From the NCBI GenBank assembly GCA_963841815.1, contig CAWJEE010000019.1:360215-424214 (forward strand): a stretch of 64,000 nt of DNA, read 5' to 3'. The notes under the pieces are model-generated. The model was not told the origin of the DNA, searched no databases, and worked only from the letters and a program-made list of their open reading frames with translations. The stretch comes from JAOUJD01 sp963841815. Lineage in GTDB: Bacteria; Pseudomonadota; Gammaproteobacteria; Burkholderiales; Burkholderiaceae_F. The position numbers were made by a program, and so were the translations under genes. Below, piece by piece: positions 52,769 to 63,087 of the stretch (position 1 is its first letter; each line of letters opens with the position of its first letter).

Positions 52769-53410
52769 TCAACCCGGAATGCCGGGCCCTTCGGTGGTGA
52801 GGGCGGACCGCGGAGCGCGCGCGGCCGGCGCCACCACGCCCATCGACAGGTGGAACTTGAGCGCGTCGTCGACCGAGACGTCGAGTTCCTTGACTTCGGC
52901 AGGACGCACCAGCAGCACGTAGCCCGACGTCGGATTGGGCGCGGTGGGCACGTAGACGGTGATGAGGTCACCCGCGGTCGCGTGCTCGATGGCCGGGCCC
53001 GGCGCGCCGACGATGAAGCCGAAGGTCCATTGCCCCCGGTTCGGAAACTCGATCAGCACGACCTTGCGGAACGACTGCCCCTTGGACGCGAACAGGGTGT
53101 CGGAGACCTGCTTGACGCTGGAGTAGATGGGCCGAACGATCGGAATCTTCACCAGCACCGACTCCCACCACGAGAACATCCGCGCGCCGATGATGTTGGC
53201 GGCGAGCGCCCCGGTGACGAGCAGGATGATCACCGACATCACGAGCCCGAGGCCCGGGACATGGACGCCGAGCACCTGGTCGGGATGCAGGCTCGCCGGC
53301 AGCACCATGAGCGTCCGGTCCATCGTCGTGACGATGAAGTCGAGCACCCACAGCGTGATCGCCAGCGGCAGCCAGATCAGCAGGCCGGCGATCAGGTATT
53401 TCCTCAACAT
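52769..53410 (-). CDS. DUF502 family membrane protein
   Basis: Inner-membrane protein of about 213 aa with helices at residues 4-24 (KYLIAGLLIWLPLAITLWVL) and around 52-75 (VMSVIILLVTGALAANIIG). DUF502 signature regions are PIVRPIYSSVKQVSDTLF near 88 and GQWTFGFIVGAPGPAI near 125, VYVPTAPNPTSGYVLLV near 150. Function unknown. It lies between FmdB and aspS, its normal place in Betaproteobacteria. ATG at 53410 is chosen over the longer frame beginning MLPAVEADF. Confidence 0.85.
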   Translation of the reverse strand: MLRKYLIAGLLIWLPLAITLWVLDFIVTTMDRTLMVLPASLHPDQVLGVHVPGLGLVMSVIILLVTGALAANIIGARMFSWWESVLVKIPIVRPIYSSVKQVSDTLFASKGQSFRKVVLIEFPNRGQWTFGFIVGAPGPAIEHATAGDLITVYVPTAPNPTSGYVLLVRPAEVKELDVSVDDALKFHLSMGVVAPAARAPRSALTTEGPGIPG

Positions 53411-53435
53411 GGCGCGCCGGAATGGGAAGTCGGCT

Positions 53436-53762
53436 TCAACTGCAGGAAGCACAGCCGCCGCTGCCGCACGCGGGCGCGCTGGCGGCAGGGGCCGCGGCCG
53501 ACACCGCGCCGCTGTCGCCCTTGGCGTCGTTGGCGCTCTCGGTCTTGGTTTCCGGCTTGCCGCCCTTGCCGCCCGAGTCCTTGTTGCGGAAATCGGTGGC
53601 GTACCAGCCGCTGCCCTTCAGCTGGAAGCCGGCCGCCGTCACCATCTTTGCCATCGCCGGGTGGCCGCAACTGGGGCAATCGGTCAGGGGCGCGTCGCTG
53701 ATCTTCTGCAGGACTTCCTTCTCGTGGCCGCAGTCGGCGCACTTGTAAGCGTAGATGGGCAT
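53436..53762 (-). CDS. FmdB family zinc-ribbon regulatory protein
   Basis: Small protein of 108 aa. MPIYAYKCADCGHEKEV starts a CxxC zinc ribbon completed by LTDCPSCGHP; the middle FQLKGSGWYATDFRNKD is the conserved FmdB strand. The C-tail is Ser/Ala-rich and ends CGSGGCASCS, possible extra metal ligands. FmdB proteins were named for formamidase regulation but function is mostly unproven. Located 25 bases upstream of the DUF502 gene on the same strand. Confidence 0.85.
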   Translation of the reverse strand: MPIYAYKCADCGHEKEVLQKISDAPLTDCPSCGHPAMAKMVTAAGFQLKGSGWYATDFRNKDSGGKGGKPETKTESANDAKGDSGAVSAAAPAASAPACGSGGCASCS

Positions 53763-53957
53763 GGATGCCTCGCAATTGCTAATTGCTTGAATTGTAAAGG
53801 GAGAGCACAAAAATCCTCGCGGGAAAGATGAGGCCATCCCTCGTCCCTATCAAGAGCGCGGGTCCTCCCCTGGCCCGCCGCCCGCCCGGTACGCCGTTGT
53901 TTGCACAATTCGACGCCCGTGCGTCAGACTCGCCCGCTCGCAGAGGAGACAAGACCG

Positions 53958-55349
53958 ATGGCAACAAGAGCGAAGCGGCCGACCTCGGCCGGCCGCGATC
54001 CGCGCGATGCCCTGAAGACCGTCCAGGGTTCGGCGTCCGGCAAGGTGAAGGTGGCGGTCACCGACATCGACGGCGTCCTGCGCGGCAAGTACCTGCACAA
54101 GGACAAGTTCACGTCCGCGGTCGAGGGCGGATTCGGCTTCTGCGACGTCGTGTTCGGCTGGGACATGACGGACTCGGTCTACGACAACACCCAGGTCACG
54201 GGCTGGCAGCACGGGTTTCCGGACGCCATGGTCCAGCTGGACCTGTCGACCGGGCGCAACGTCCCCTGGGACGACGACGTGCCGTTCTTCCTCGGCGACT
54301 TCGTCACCCGCGACGGCAAGCCGTATCCGATCTGCCCGCGCCAGACGCTGAAGCGCGTCATCGCGCGCGCCGGCAAGCTCGGCTTCCAGCCGATGTGCGG
54401 GCTGGAGTTCGAGTGGTTCAACTTCGCCGAGACGCCGCAGAGCTGGGCGGCGAAGAAGGGCGTCGACCCCACGCCCGTCACGCCGGGCATGTTCGGCTAC
54501 TCGCTGCTGCGCGCGAACGCCAACCGCGAGTACTTCAACGCGCTGATGGACAAGTTGCTGCATGTTCCGCGTGCCGATCGAGGGGCTGCACACCGAGACG
54601 GGCCCGGGCGTGTACGAAGCCGCGCTGCAGTTCTCCGATGCGCTCGAGTGCGCCGACCGCGGCGTGCTGTTCAAGAGCGGCGCGAAGGAGATCGGCGCGT
54701 CGTACGGGATCATCCCGAGCTTCATGGCGAAGTGGAACAAGGACCTGCCGGGCTGCAGCGGGCACGTCCACCAATCGCTGTCCGACGGCAGGAAGAACCT
54801 CTTCTACGACGCCAAGGGACGCGCCGGCATGAGCAAGCTCTTCGAGAGCTACCTCGCCGGGCAGGTCGCCGTCCTGATGGAGTTCGCGCCGATGTTCTGG
54901 CCGACCGTCAACAGCTACAAGCGGCTGGTCGACGGCTTCTGGGCGCCGGTCAAGCCCACGTGGGCGATCGACAACCGCACCGCGAGCTTCCGGGTGATCC
55001 CGGGTTCGGCCGAAGAGCACGCGGCTCGAGACGCGGTGCCCGGGCGCCGACATCAATCCCTACCTCGCCGTCGCCGCGCTTCGTCGCCGCGGGGATGCAC
55101 GGCGTCGAGAAGGGGCTGAAGCTGACGGCCGCGCCGATCACCGGCACCAACCAGGGGTCGGAGAACGTTCCGCGCGCGCCCCGTTCGCTGCGCGAGACCA
55201 CGGCGATCTTCAAGGAGAGCAAGGTCGCGCGCGACTGGCTCGGCGACACGTTCGTCGAACACTTCGCGCTGACCCGCGAGTGGGAGTGGCGGCAGTGGCA
55301 GGACGCCGTGACCGACTGGGAGCTCAAGCGCTACTTCGAGATCATCTGA
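53958..55349 (+). pseudogene. Glutamine synthetase-family protein, frameshifted
   Basis: GS-like ligase (PuuA/GlnT-type, about 460 aa if restored). ATG at 53958 after GAGGAG. The first part (VTDIDGVLRGKYLHKDKF near 35) runs in frame to about 54560. The reading frame then shifts: MFRVPIEGLHTETGPGVYEAAL resumes from 54562. It shifts again near 55024 (LETRCPGADINPYL follows) and near 55079 (FVAAGMHGVEKGLKL onward to the true C-terminus). Each shift is net +1. Catalytic GS stretches survive, including LPGCSGHVHQSL, so error rather than old decay is likely. It would glutamylate an amine. Confidence 0.78.
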
Positions 55350-55362
55350 TGGATTTCACACC

Positions 55363-56500
55363 ATGACGATTTCGCACTTCTCCTTCCCGACCACGGTCCA
55401 CTTCGGCGCCGGCGCCAGCAAGATGGCCGGCGTGCACCTGCGCGAGCGCGGGCTGCGCCGGCCGTTGATCGTCACCGACAGGGCGCTGGCAGCGTTGCCG
55501 GTGATGAAGCACTTCGTGGCGCACCTCGACACCGGGCTCGACGTCGGCATCTTCAACGGCGTGCACGGCAATCCGACCGCGGCGCAGGTGATGGCGGGGC
55601 AGGCGGCCTACAAGGCGCACCGTGCCGACTGCGTGATCGGCTTCGGCGGCGGCGCGGCGCTCGACGTCGCCAAGGTCGTCGCACTGATGGCGGTGCACGA
55701 CGGCCACGTGATGGAGTACGTGTGGGATCACCCGCAGGTGAAGCCGATCGTCAACGAGCTGCCGTACTTCATCGCATTGCCGACGACGAGCGGCACCGGT
55801 TCGGAAGTGGGCCGGTCGAGCGTGGTCAGCGACGACGCGACGCACGTGAAGCGCGTCGTGTTCTCGCCGAAGCTGCTCGCGCAAGGTGGTGTTCGCCGAT
55901 CCCGAGCTGACGTTCGACCTGCCGCCCGCCGTCACCGCGGCCACCGGCATGGACGCACTGACCCACAACATCGAGTCGCTACCTGTCGCCCGCCTACCAC
56001 CCGCTGTGCGACGGCATCGCGCTGGAAGGCGTGCGGATCGGCGCGCGGGCGCTGGCCGCGGCCGTGAAGGACGGCCGCAACCTGCCGGCGCGCGCCGACA
56101 TGATGATGGCGTCGATGATGGGCGCGATCGCCTTCCAGAAGGACCTGGGCGCCGTGCACTCGTGCGCGCACGCGCTCGGCGCCGTGTGCGACCTGCACCA
56201 CGGCCTCGCCAACGCGCTGATGCTCGAGCCGGTGATGCGGTTCAACCTCGAAGCCGCGGAAGGCAAGTTCGCCGAACTCGCGCACGTGGTCGGCGCGACC
56301 GGACGGCGCCGGCTTCATCCGCTGGCTCGGCGAGCCTGAAGCGCGAGATCGGCATCGCGCCGTCGCTGTCGGCGGTCGGCGTGAAGAAGGAGCAGATCGC
56401 CGCGATGGCGGACATCGCCGAGAAGGACATCTGCCACCACACCAATCCGCGGCCGTGCACGCGCGCGGACTTCACGCGCTTCTTCGAGCAGGCGCTCTGA
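55363..56500 (+). pseudogene. Iron-containing alcohol dehydrogenase, frameshifted
   Basis: Group III Fe-ADH of about 378 aa when joined. Visible parts: HFGAGASKM, CVIGFGGGAALDVAKVVALM near 103, ALPTTSGTGSEV near 143, then after shifts KVVFADPELTFDLP, GMDALTHNIES, YLSPAYHPLCDGIALEGVRIG, and SCAHALGAVCDLHHGLANALM with the iron-ligand His residues. Apparent extra bases at 55882, 55979, 56301 and 56335 each displace the frame by +1. Sequence between shifts is fully family-like. Reduces or oxidises an aldehyde/alcohol in the amine pathway. Confidence 0.78.
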
Positions 56501-56512
56501 TTCCCGTCCCGG

Positions 56513-57314
56513 ATGAGCGACCGTCCCCGCATCGGCATCTCGGCGTGCTTCTTCCACGCCGACCCGCAGCGCCCGATCTTCACCGGCAAGACGCTGCAGT
56601 ACGTCGAGCAGTCGATCGTGCACTGGGTGCAGTCGGCCGGCGCGCTGGCGGTGGTGATTCCCTCGCCGGACGGCCCGACGCAGGCGCGGCGACGTGACGC
56701 TCGCGGACTATGCCGCGCTGCTCGACGGGCTCGTGCTCGAAGGCGGCTCCGACATGTGGCCGGGCAGCTACGGCGAGACGCCGCTGCGCCCCGAGTGGAA
56801 CGGCGACCGCGTGCGCGACGAATACGAGATCGCGCTGCTGCGCGCGTTCGTCGACGCCGCGCAAGCCGGTGCTCGGCGTGTGCCGCGGCCTGCAGGTGCT
56901 CAACGTCGCATTCGGCGGGACGCTGTACCAGGACATCGGCACGCAGCGGCCGGACGCGCTCCGCCACCGCGACGCCGGGCTCTACGACCAGAACTTCCAC
57001 ACGGTCGACCTCGTCGTCGGCACGCGGCTCGCGGCCTTGTATCCGGGCGTCGACCCGCGCGACGGTCAACAGCGTCCACCACCAGGGCGTGAAGGACCTC
57101 GCCCGGGACTTCGTCGTCGAAGCGGTGTCGTCCGACGACGGCATCGTCGAGGCCTTCCGCTGGACCGGACCCGTCGTACGTCGCGGCCGTGCAGTGGCAC
57201 CCGGAGTTCCACGACTGGACGCGCGGCGACCTCCTGTCCGGCGATCCCCTGCTCGCCGACTTCCTGCAGGCCGCCCGAACCTCCCGCACTGAAAGCGCAA
57301 GGATCGGGGCCTGA
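56513..57314 (+). pseudogene. Gamma-glutamyl-GABA hydrolase (PuuD-like), frameshifted
   Basis: Class I glutamine amidotransferase-like hydrolase of about 265 aa. Joined text: RIGISACFFHADPQRPIF, GDVTLADYAALLDGLVLEGG, then KPVLGVCRGLQVLNVAFGG with the catalytic Cys, TVNSVHHQGVKDLA, and YVAAVQWHPEFHDW with the His-x-Glu. Frame breaks at about 56690, 56862, 57061 and 57173, each +1. Such enzymes release gamma-aminobutyrate or a related amine acid from its glutamyl form. Confidence 0.78.
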
Positions 57315-57335
57315 CCCCGAATCCGACTTCCGACC

Positions 57336-58703
57336 ATGCTGAACATCGTCAACCCCGCGAACGGCCGCGTGATCGCCGAACTGCCGAAGGACACCGCCGA
57401 GTCGGTCGCGGCGAAGTACCGCGCCGCGCGCGCCGCGCAGCCGAAGTGGGCCGCAACGCCGCTGGCGACACGTCTGGCCGCGATCCGGCGCTTTCGCGAG
57501 GAAGTCGTCCGCGAGACCGAGCGGCTGGCGGGCATCCTCACGTCCGAGGTCGGCAAGCCGATCAGGCAGTCGCGCAACGAGCTCGCCGGCCTGCTCGGGC
57601 GCATCGACTTCTTCCTCGGCGCGGTCGAAACGACCCTCGCCCCTCGGCAAGTGTTCGACGAGGGCGGCATGCGCGAGGTGATCTCGCACGAGCCGCTCGG
57701 CGTGATCGCCAACATCTCGGCTTGGAACTACCCGTACTTCGTCGGGGCGAACGTCTTCGTTCCGGCGCTGCTCGCCGGCAACGGCGTGCTGTACAAGCCG
57801 TCGGAGTTCGCGACGCTCACCGGGCTGGAGATCGGCAGGCTGCTTCACCTGTCCGGCGTTCCGCAGGACGTCTTCGCGGTCGTGATCGGCGCGGGCGAGG
57901 TGGGCCGTGCGGTGCTGGCGCAGCCCGTCGACGGCGTCTTCTTCACCGGCTCGCATGCGACGGGCGCGCGGATCGCGCAGGAAGTCGGGCCGCGGATGAT
58001 CAAGCTGCAGCTCGAGCTCGGCGGCAAGGACCCGACGTACGTCTGCGACGACGTCGACGTCGCCGCGGCCGCCGCTTCGCTCGCCGACGGCGCGATGTAC
58101 AACGCCGGCCAGAGCTGCTGCTCGGTCGAGCGCATCTACGTGCACGCGAAAGTTCACGATGCCTTCGTCGACGCCTTCGTCGGGGAAGTCCGGGGGTTCA
58201 GGCTGGGCGATCCGACCAGCGAGGACACCTACATCGGACCGCTGACGCGCGCCCCGCAGCTCGACGTGCTCGAGCGTCAGGTGGCGGATGCGAATGACAA
58301 GGGTGCGAAGCTGCTCATCGGCGGCGCGCGCCTGCCTGCGCCCGGCCACTGGTTCGAGCCCACCGTGTTCAGCCACGTCGACCACTCGATGGACCTGATG
58401 CGCGAGGAGAGCTTCGGCCCGATCATCGGCATCCAGAAGGTCGGGAGCGACGACGAAGCCGTGCGGCTGATGAACGACACCGAGTACGGGCTGACGGCCG
58501 GCGTCTACACGAAGGACGAGGCGCGCGCGCGCGGCATCCTCGCGCGCGTGCACGCCGGCTCGGTGTACTGGAACTGCTGCGACCGGGTCAGCCCGCGGCT
58601 GCCGTGGAGCGGCGTCGGCCACTCCGGCGTCGGCCTGACGCTGTCGACGTACGGCATCGAGACATTTACGCGGCCGAAGGCGTGGCACCTTAAACAAGCG
58701 TGA
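57336..58703 (+). CDS. NAD(P)-dependent aldehyde dehydrogenase
   Basis: Aldehyde dehydrogenase of 455 aa, the only unbroken gene in the amine cluster. Features: IANISAWNYPYFVGANVFVPALLAGN near 130 (as NISAWNYPYFVGANVF), FTGSHATGARIAQE near 205, catalytic Glu in LELGGKDPTY near 232 and Cys in NAGQSCCSVERIY near 262. ATG at 57336 sits 21 bases past the preceding stop. In the Puu-type route it would oxidise a gamma-glutamyl aminoaldehyde. Confidence 0.9.
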   Translation: MLNIVNPANGRVIAELPKDTAESVAAKYRAARAAQPKWAATPLATRLAAIRRFREEVVRETERLAGILTSEVGKPIRQSRNELAGLLGRIDFFLGAVETTLAPRQVFDEGGMREVISHEPLGVIANISAWNYPYFVGANVFVPALLAGNGVLYKPSEFATLTGLEIGRLLHLSGVPQDVFAVVIGAGEVGRAVLAQPVDGVFFTGSHATGARIAQEVGPRMIKLQLELGGKDPTYVCDDVDVAAAAASLADGAMYNAGQSCCSVERIYVHAKVHDAFVDAFVGEVRGFRLGDPTSEDTYIGPLTRAPQLDVLERQVADANDKGAKLLIGGARLPAPGHWFEPTVFSHVDHSMDLMREESFGPIIGIQKVGSDDEAVRLMNDTEYGLTAGVYTKDEARARGILARVHAGSVYWNCCDRVSPRLPWSGVGHSGVGLTLSTYGIETFTRPKAWHLKQA

Positions 58704-58744
58704 GCGATGTACGCGACGCTGCGCGTCGCACGTGCATCGCTCAC
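58700..58744 (+). terminator. Hairpin at the end of the aldehyde dehydrogenase gene
   Basis: GTGAGCGATG (58700-58709, including the stop codon) pairs perfectly with 58735-58744, with a smaller inner stem. No T-run follows. Likely a transcript end or stabilising structure before the FAD oxidoreductase gene. Confidence 0.5.
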
Positions 58745-58849
58745 GGCACGGCCACTGCGCGGCCGCTCAGGACCAGTCAGGCGCGCGCCCTTCGGGCGGC
58801 CGGGCGGGCGCGCGCAGGACAAGAGCAACGCTGAGGGGACGACCCGGAC

Positions 58850-61381
58850 ATGAGCAGCGACACCTTCATCTCGAATGCAACGCCACCGCAGGCCGCTCGC
58901 ATCGTCATCATCGGCGGCGGCATCATGGGCTGCTCGGTCGCGTATCACCTGAGCCAGCTCGGCGAGAAGGACGTCGTGCTGCTCGAGCAGGGCCGCCTCA
59001 CGTCCGGCACGACCTGGCACGCGGCCGGCCTGGTCGGCCAGTTGCGCGCGCACGAGAGCATGACGCGCCTGATCCGCTATTCGACGGACCTCTACGCCGA
59101 AGCTCGAGGCCGAGACCGGGCTGTCGACGGGCTGGAAGCAAGTGCGGCTCGCTCGCGGTCGCGCGCACGGCCGACCGCATGACGCAGCTGAAGCGCACCG
59201 CCGCCGTGGCCACGCGCCTATGGCGTCGCGTGCGACGTGATCGGCGCCGAGGAGGCCGGCGACTGTATCCCGCTCATGCGCACCGACGATCTGCATGGGC
59301 GCGGTGTGGCTGCCGGGCGACGGCAAGGCGAATCCCGCCGACATGACGCTCGGCGCTGGCGAAGGGCGCGCGCAACCGCGGCGTGAAGATCTTCGAGAAG
59401 ACGCCGCGTCACCGAGCCGACGCTCGTCGAGCGACGGCCGCCGGAGCGTGCGCGCGCTCGGGTGGCAGGACAAGCAAGGCCGCAGCGGCACGATCGCGGC
59501 CGACGTCGTCGTGCTCTGCGGCGGCCAGTGGTCGCGGCAGGTCGGGCGCCGCATCGGCGTCACCGTGCCGCTGCTTCTCCTGCGAGCACTTGTACATCGT
59601 CACCGACGACATCCCCGGCGTGCTCCGCGACCTGCCGGTGATGCGCGACCCCGACGGCTACATCTACTTCAAGGAGGAGGTCGGCGGCCTGCTGATGGGC
59701 GGCTTCGAGCCCGACGCCAAGCCGTGGCTGCAGAGCGGCGGCACCGCGGCGGCATCCCGAGAACTTCGAGTTCCAGCTGCTGCCCGACGACTGGGACCAG
59801 TTCGAGATCCTGATGGACAACGCGATCCAGCGCGTGCCGGCGCTGGAGACCGCGCAGGTCAAGACGTTCTCAACGGGCCCGAGTAGCTTCACCGCCGACA
59901 ACAACTACATCCTCGGCGCCAGCGCCGCGGACTGGAGAACGTCTGCGTCGGCGCCGGCTTCAACTCGATGGGCATCGCGTCGGCGGGCGGCGCCGGCAAG
60001 GCGCTCGCCGAGTGGATCGTGCAGGGCGAGCCGACGCTCGACCTCTGGCCGGTCGACATCCGCCGCTTCGCGCGCTTCAACGGCAACGAAAGCTGGCTGC
60101 CGGACCGCGTCACCGAGGTGCTGGGCCTGCACTACAAGATGCCGTGGCCGAACCGCGAACTCGACAGCGCGCGGCCGTTCCGCCGCTCGCCGCTGTACGA
60201 CCGACCTGCGACGACGCGGGCGCCTGCTTCGGCTCGAAGATGGGCTGGGAGCGGCCGAACTTGTTCGCGCCCTCGCCGGCCGAAGCCGCGAGATCGAGTA
60301 CGGCTGGGACCACCAGAACTGGCACCCGTGGCCGTGGCCGAGGAGCATCGCGCCTGCCGCGAGCGCGTCGCGCTGTTCGACATGATCTCGTTCGCCAAGC
60401 TGCTGGTGCAGGGCCCGGACGCCGGCGCGCTGCAGCGACCGGCTGGCCAACGACATCGCGGTGCCGGGCCGGCCGCACGGTCTACACCGGCATGCTGAAC
60501 GAGCGCGGCGGCTTCGAGAGCGACTTCACGATCACCTGCCTGGCCGCCGACGAGTTCATGGTCGTGACCGGCACGCGCGCAGGCGATGCGCGATCTCGAC
60601 TGGCATCGAGCGGCAACTCGCGAGACCGAGCCGCGCTGCACGGTGACCGACGTCACCGGCGCATGACGCGTGATCGCGGTGATGGGCCCGCGCTCGCGCG
60701 AGCTGCTGCAGCGCGTGTCGACCGACGACTTCTCCAACGAGGCCTTCCCGTTCGGCACCTCGCGCGAGATCGACATCGGCTATGCGACGGTGCGCGCGCC
60801 GCCGCCGCACCTACGTGGGCGAGCTCGGCTGGGAGCTGTACGCGCCGGTCGAGTTCGCCGTCGGCGTCTACGAGACGCTGCACGACGCCGGCGCGCGACC
60901 TCGGCCTGACCGACGCCGGCTACTACGCCATCGACTCGCTGCGGCTGGAAAAGGGCTACCGCGCCTGGGGCCGCGAACTGACGCCGGACGATCACTCCGT
61001 ACGAGGCCGGCCTCGGCTTCGCGGTTGAAGCTCGACAAGCCGGGCGGATTCATCGGCCGCGCGACGCTGGCGGCGCTGAAGGGACAGGCGCCGTCGCGGC
61101 GCGTGGTCTCGCTCGTCGTCGATGCGCCGCACACGAACCTGTGGGGCGGCGAACTGATCCTGCGCGACGGCGCTCCGGCCGGCTTCGTCACGTCGGCGGC
61201 GTTCGGCCACACGATCGGCCGCCCGGTCGCGCTGGGCATCGTCAACGCGGGCGACGCGCCACTGACGAAGGAGTGGCTCGACGCCGGCCGCTGGGAGATC
61301 GACCTCGCCGGCGAGAGGTACGCGGCGTCCGTCTCGCTGAAAGCCCCGTACGATCCCGCTTCACTTCGGGTGAAGGGCTGA
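58850..61381 (+). pseudogene. FAD-dependent oxidoreductase with GcvT-like domain (DMGDH/SARDH type), heavily frameshifted
   Basis: About 830 aa if restored. The FAD-binding start RIVIIGGGIMGCSVAYHL near residue 15 and TSGTTWHAAGLVGQLRA near 50 are intact. Later pieces appear in all three frames: GKANPADMTL, HLYIVTDDIPGVLRDLPVM, FEFQLLPDDWDQF-like, NYILGA, AGFNSMGIASAGGAGKALAEW, then the GcvT domain (ERVALFDMISFAKLLVQGPDA; YVGELGWELYAPVEF; YYAIDSLRLEKGYRAWGREL) through to VSLKAPYDPASLRVKG. A dozen or more breaks. Oxidises an N-methyl or secondary amine. Confidence 0.72.
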
Positions 61382-61397
61382 GGACGAGGAGAAGAAG

Positions 61398-62518
61398 ATG
61401 CTGGTCGGCGTGCCGAAGGAGATCAAGGTCCACGAGTACCGCGTCGGGCTCACGCCCTCGTCGGTGCGCGAGATGACGGCGCACGGCCACGCGGTGCTGG
61501 TGCAGACCGACGCCGGCATCGGCATCGGCGCGGCCGACGACGACTACCGGCGCGCCGGGGCGGAGATCGCCGCGAGCGCGGAGGACGTGTTCCGAGCGCG
61601 CCGACATGATCGTCAAGGTCAAGGAGCCGCAGGCGATCGAGCGCGCGATGCTGCGCGACGGCCAGATCCTCTTCACGTACCTGCACCTCGCGCCGGATCC
61701 GGAGCAGGCGGCCGGCCTCGTCCGCAGCGGCGCGATCTGCGTGGCCTACGAGACCGTCACGTCGCCGTCCGGCGGGCTGCCGCTGCTGGCGCCGATGTCC
61801 GAAGTCGCCGGCCGCCTGGCCGTCCAGGCGGGCGCGCGTTGCCTCGAGAAGTCGGCCGGCGGAATGGGCATGCTGCTCGGCGGCGTGCCCGGCGTCGAGC
61901 CGGGCCGCATCGTGATCCTCGGCGCCGGCGTGGTCGGCACCAACGCGGCGCAGATGGCGGTCGGCACCGGCGCGCAGGTCGTCGTGATCGACAAGTCGAT
62001 CGAGGCGCTGCGCCGCATCGACGCGATGTTCAACGGACGCGCGATGACGCTCTTCTCGAACCGCGACAACGTCGAGCGCGAAGTGCTGCAGGCCGACCTG
62101 GTGATCTCGGGCGTTCTGATCCCGGGCGACGCTGCGCCGAAGCTCGTGACGCAGCGCGATGCTGCCGAAGATGAAGCGCGGCTCGGTGATCGTCGACGTG
62201 GCGATCGACCAGGGCGGCAGCTGCGAGACGTCGCGCGCGACGACGCACGCCGACCCGACCTACGTGGTCGACGGCGTCGTCCACTACATGGTCGCGAACA
62301 TGCCGGGCGCCGTGCCGCGCACGTCGACCCACGCGCTGAACAACGCCACGCTGCCGTTCGCGCTGCAGCTCGCCGACAAGGGCTGGCGCCGCGCGCTGTC
62401 CGAGAACCCGCACCTGAAGGCCGGCCTGAACATCGCGGCGGGGAAAGTGACCTACAAGGCGGTGGCGAAGGCCCTGAACCTCGACTACACGCCGACCGAC
62501 GCGGTGTTGCCGCCCTGA
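61398..62518 (+). pseudogene. ald: Alanine dehydrogenase, frameshifted
   Basis: NAD-dependent alanine dehydrogenase, about 373 aa when joined, releasing pyruvate and ammonia from alanine. Start MLVGVPKEIKVHEYRVGLTP; after a +1 break near 61593 comes ADMIVKVKEPQ, GQILFTYLHLAPD, GGMGMLLGGVPGVEPGRIVILGAGVVGTNAAQ (read as PGVEPGRIVILGAGVVGTNA) and LFSNRDNVER; after a +1 break near 62158, MLPKMKRGSVIVDVAIDQGG, NMPGAVPRTSTHALNNATLP to the end. All family motifs are there. Confidence 0.82.
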
Positions 62519-62534
62519 GGCGTCGCGTCCGGCG

Positions 62535-62904
62535 CTACTCCACGGGCCAGACGCCTGCGGCGCGCACGCGCGGGTCGCCCTGGGTGGGCTGGAAGAAGTC
62601 GACTTTCACCTTGTCGCCCGGCTTCAGTTTCGACAGGTCGTAGATGTGCTCCTGGACGTGCACGTCCGCCTCCTTGCCGTCCTTGTCGCGAAGCCGCATC
62701 ACGCGGTCCGCCGGGCGCACCGACAGCACTTCGTGCACGCCGATCGCCATCGGCGCGTACCTCTCCTCCGCCGGGACTCGTGCCGGGCCGCAGCACGCGG
62801 TCGCCGCGGTCGCCGCGGATGCCGCCGACGCTCTGCGCCTCGGCGCTCCCGATGGCGGCCGTCGCGAGGAAAGCGCAGCAGAGGGCAATGCGGATCGGTC
62901 GCAT
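62535..62904 (-). pseudogene. Small exported protein, frameshifted
   Basis: A signal peptide in one frame (MRPIRIALCCAFLATAAIGSAEA, given here as RPIRIALCCAFLATAAIG) continues to about 62780; the body continues in another frame: YAPMAIGVHEVLSVRPADRVM, HVQEHIYDLSKLKPGDKVKV, FFQPTQGDPRVRAAGVWPVE. Joined it is about 120 aa with an OB-like strand pattern and no family name I recognise. It lies at the right edge of the frameshift-rich stretch and on the opposite strand. Confidence 0.55.
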
Positions 62905-63087
62905 CGTTGCTCCCGGAAGGCAATCACGCTACGCGCAGCTTGGCAGCGTTGGCGCAGGCCGGCTTGACCGGGTGCAGCCGCCGGCGCCGCAAGGCTTGCC
63001 GCCCGTCGGAAGGTTGCCGGTACGATGCGCCCGGCGCCACGCGACCGGGCACGGCGCCTTCACCACCTCCATCGCCTCGACGCCGCC

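Noticed and set aside
54561..62158. Programmed ribosomal frameshifting as the reason for the broken genes
   Set aside because: There are too many sites, no shared slippery heptamer, and unrelated genes are affected; programmed shifts would not cluster this way.
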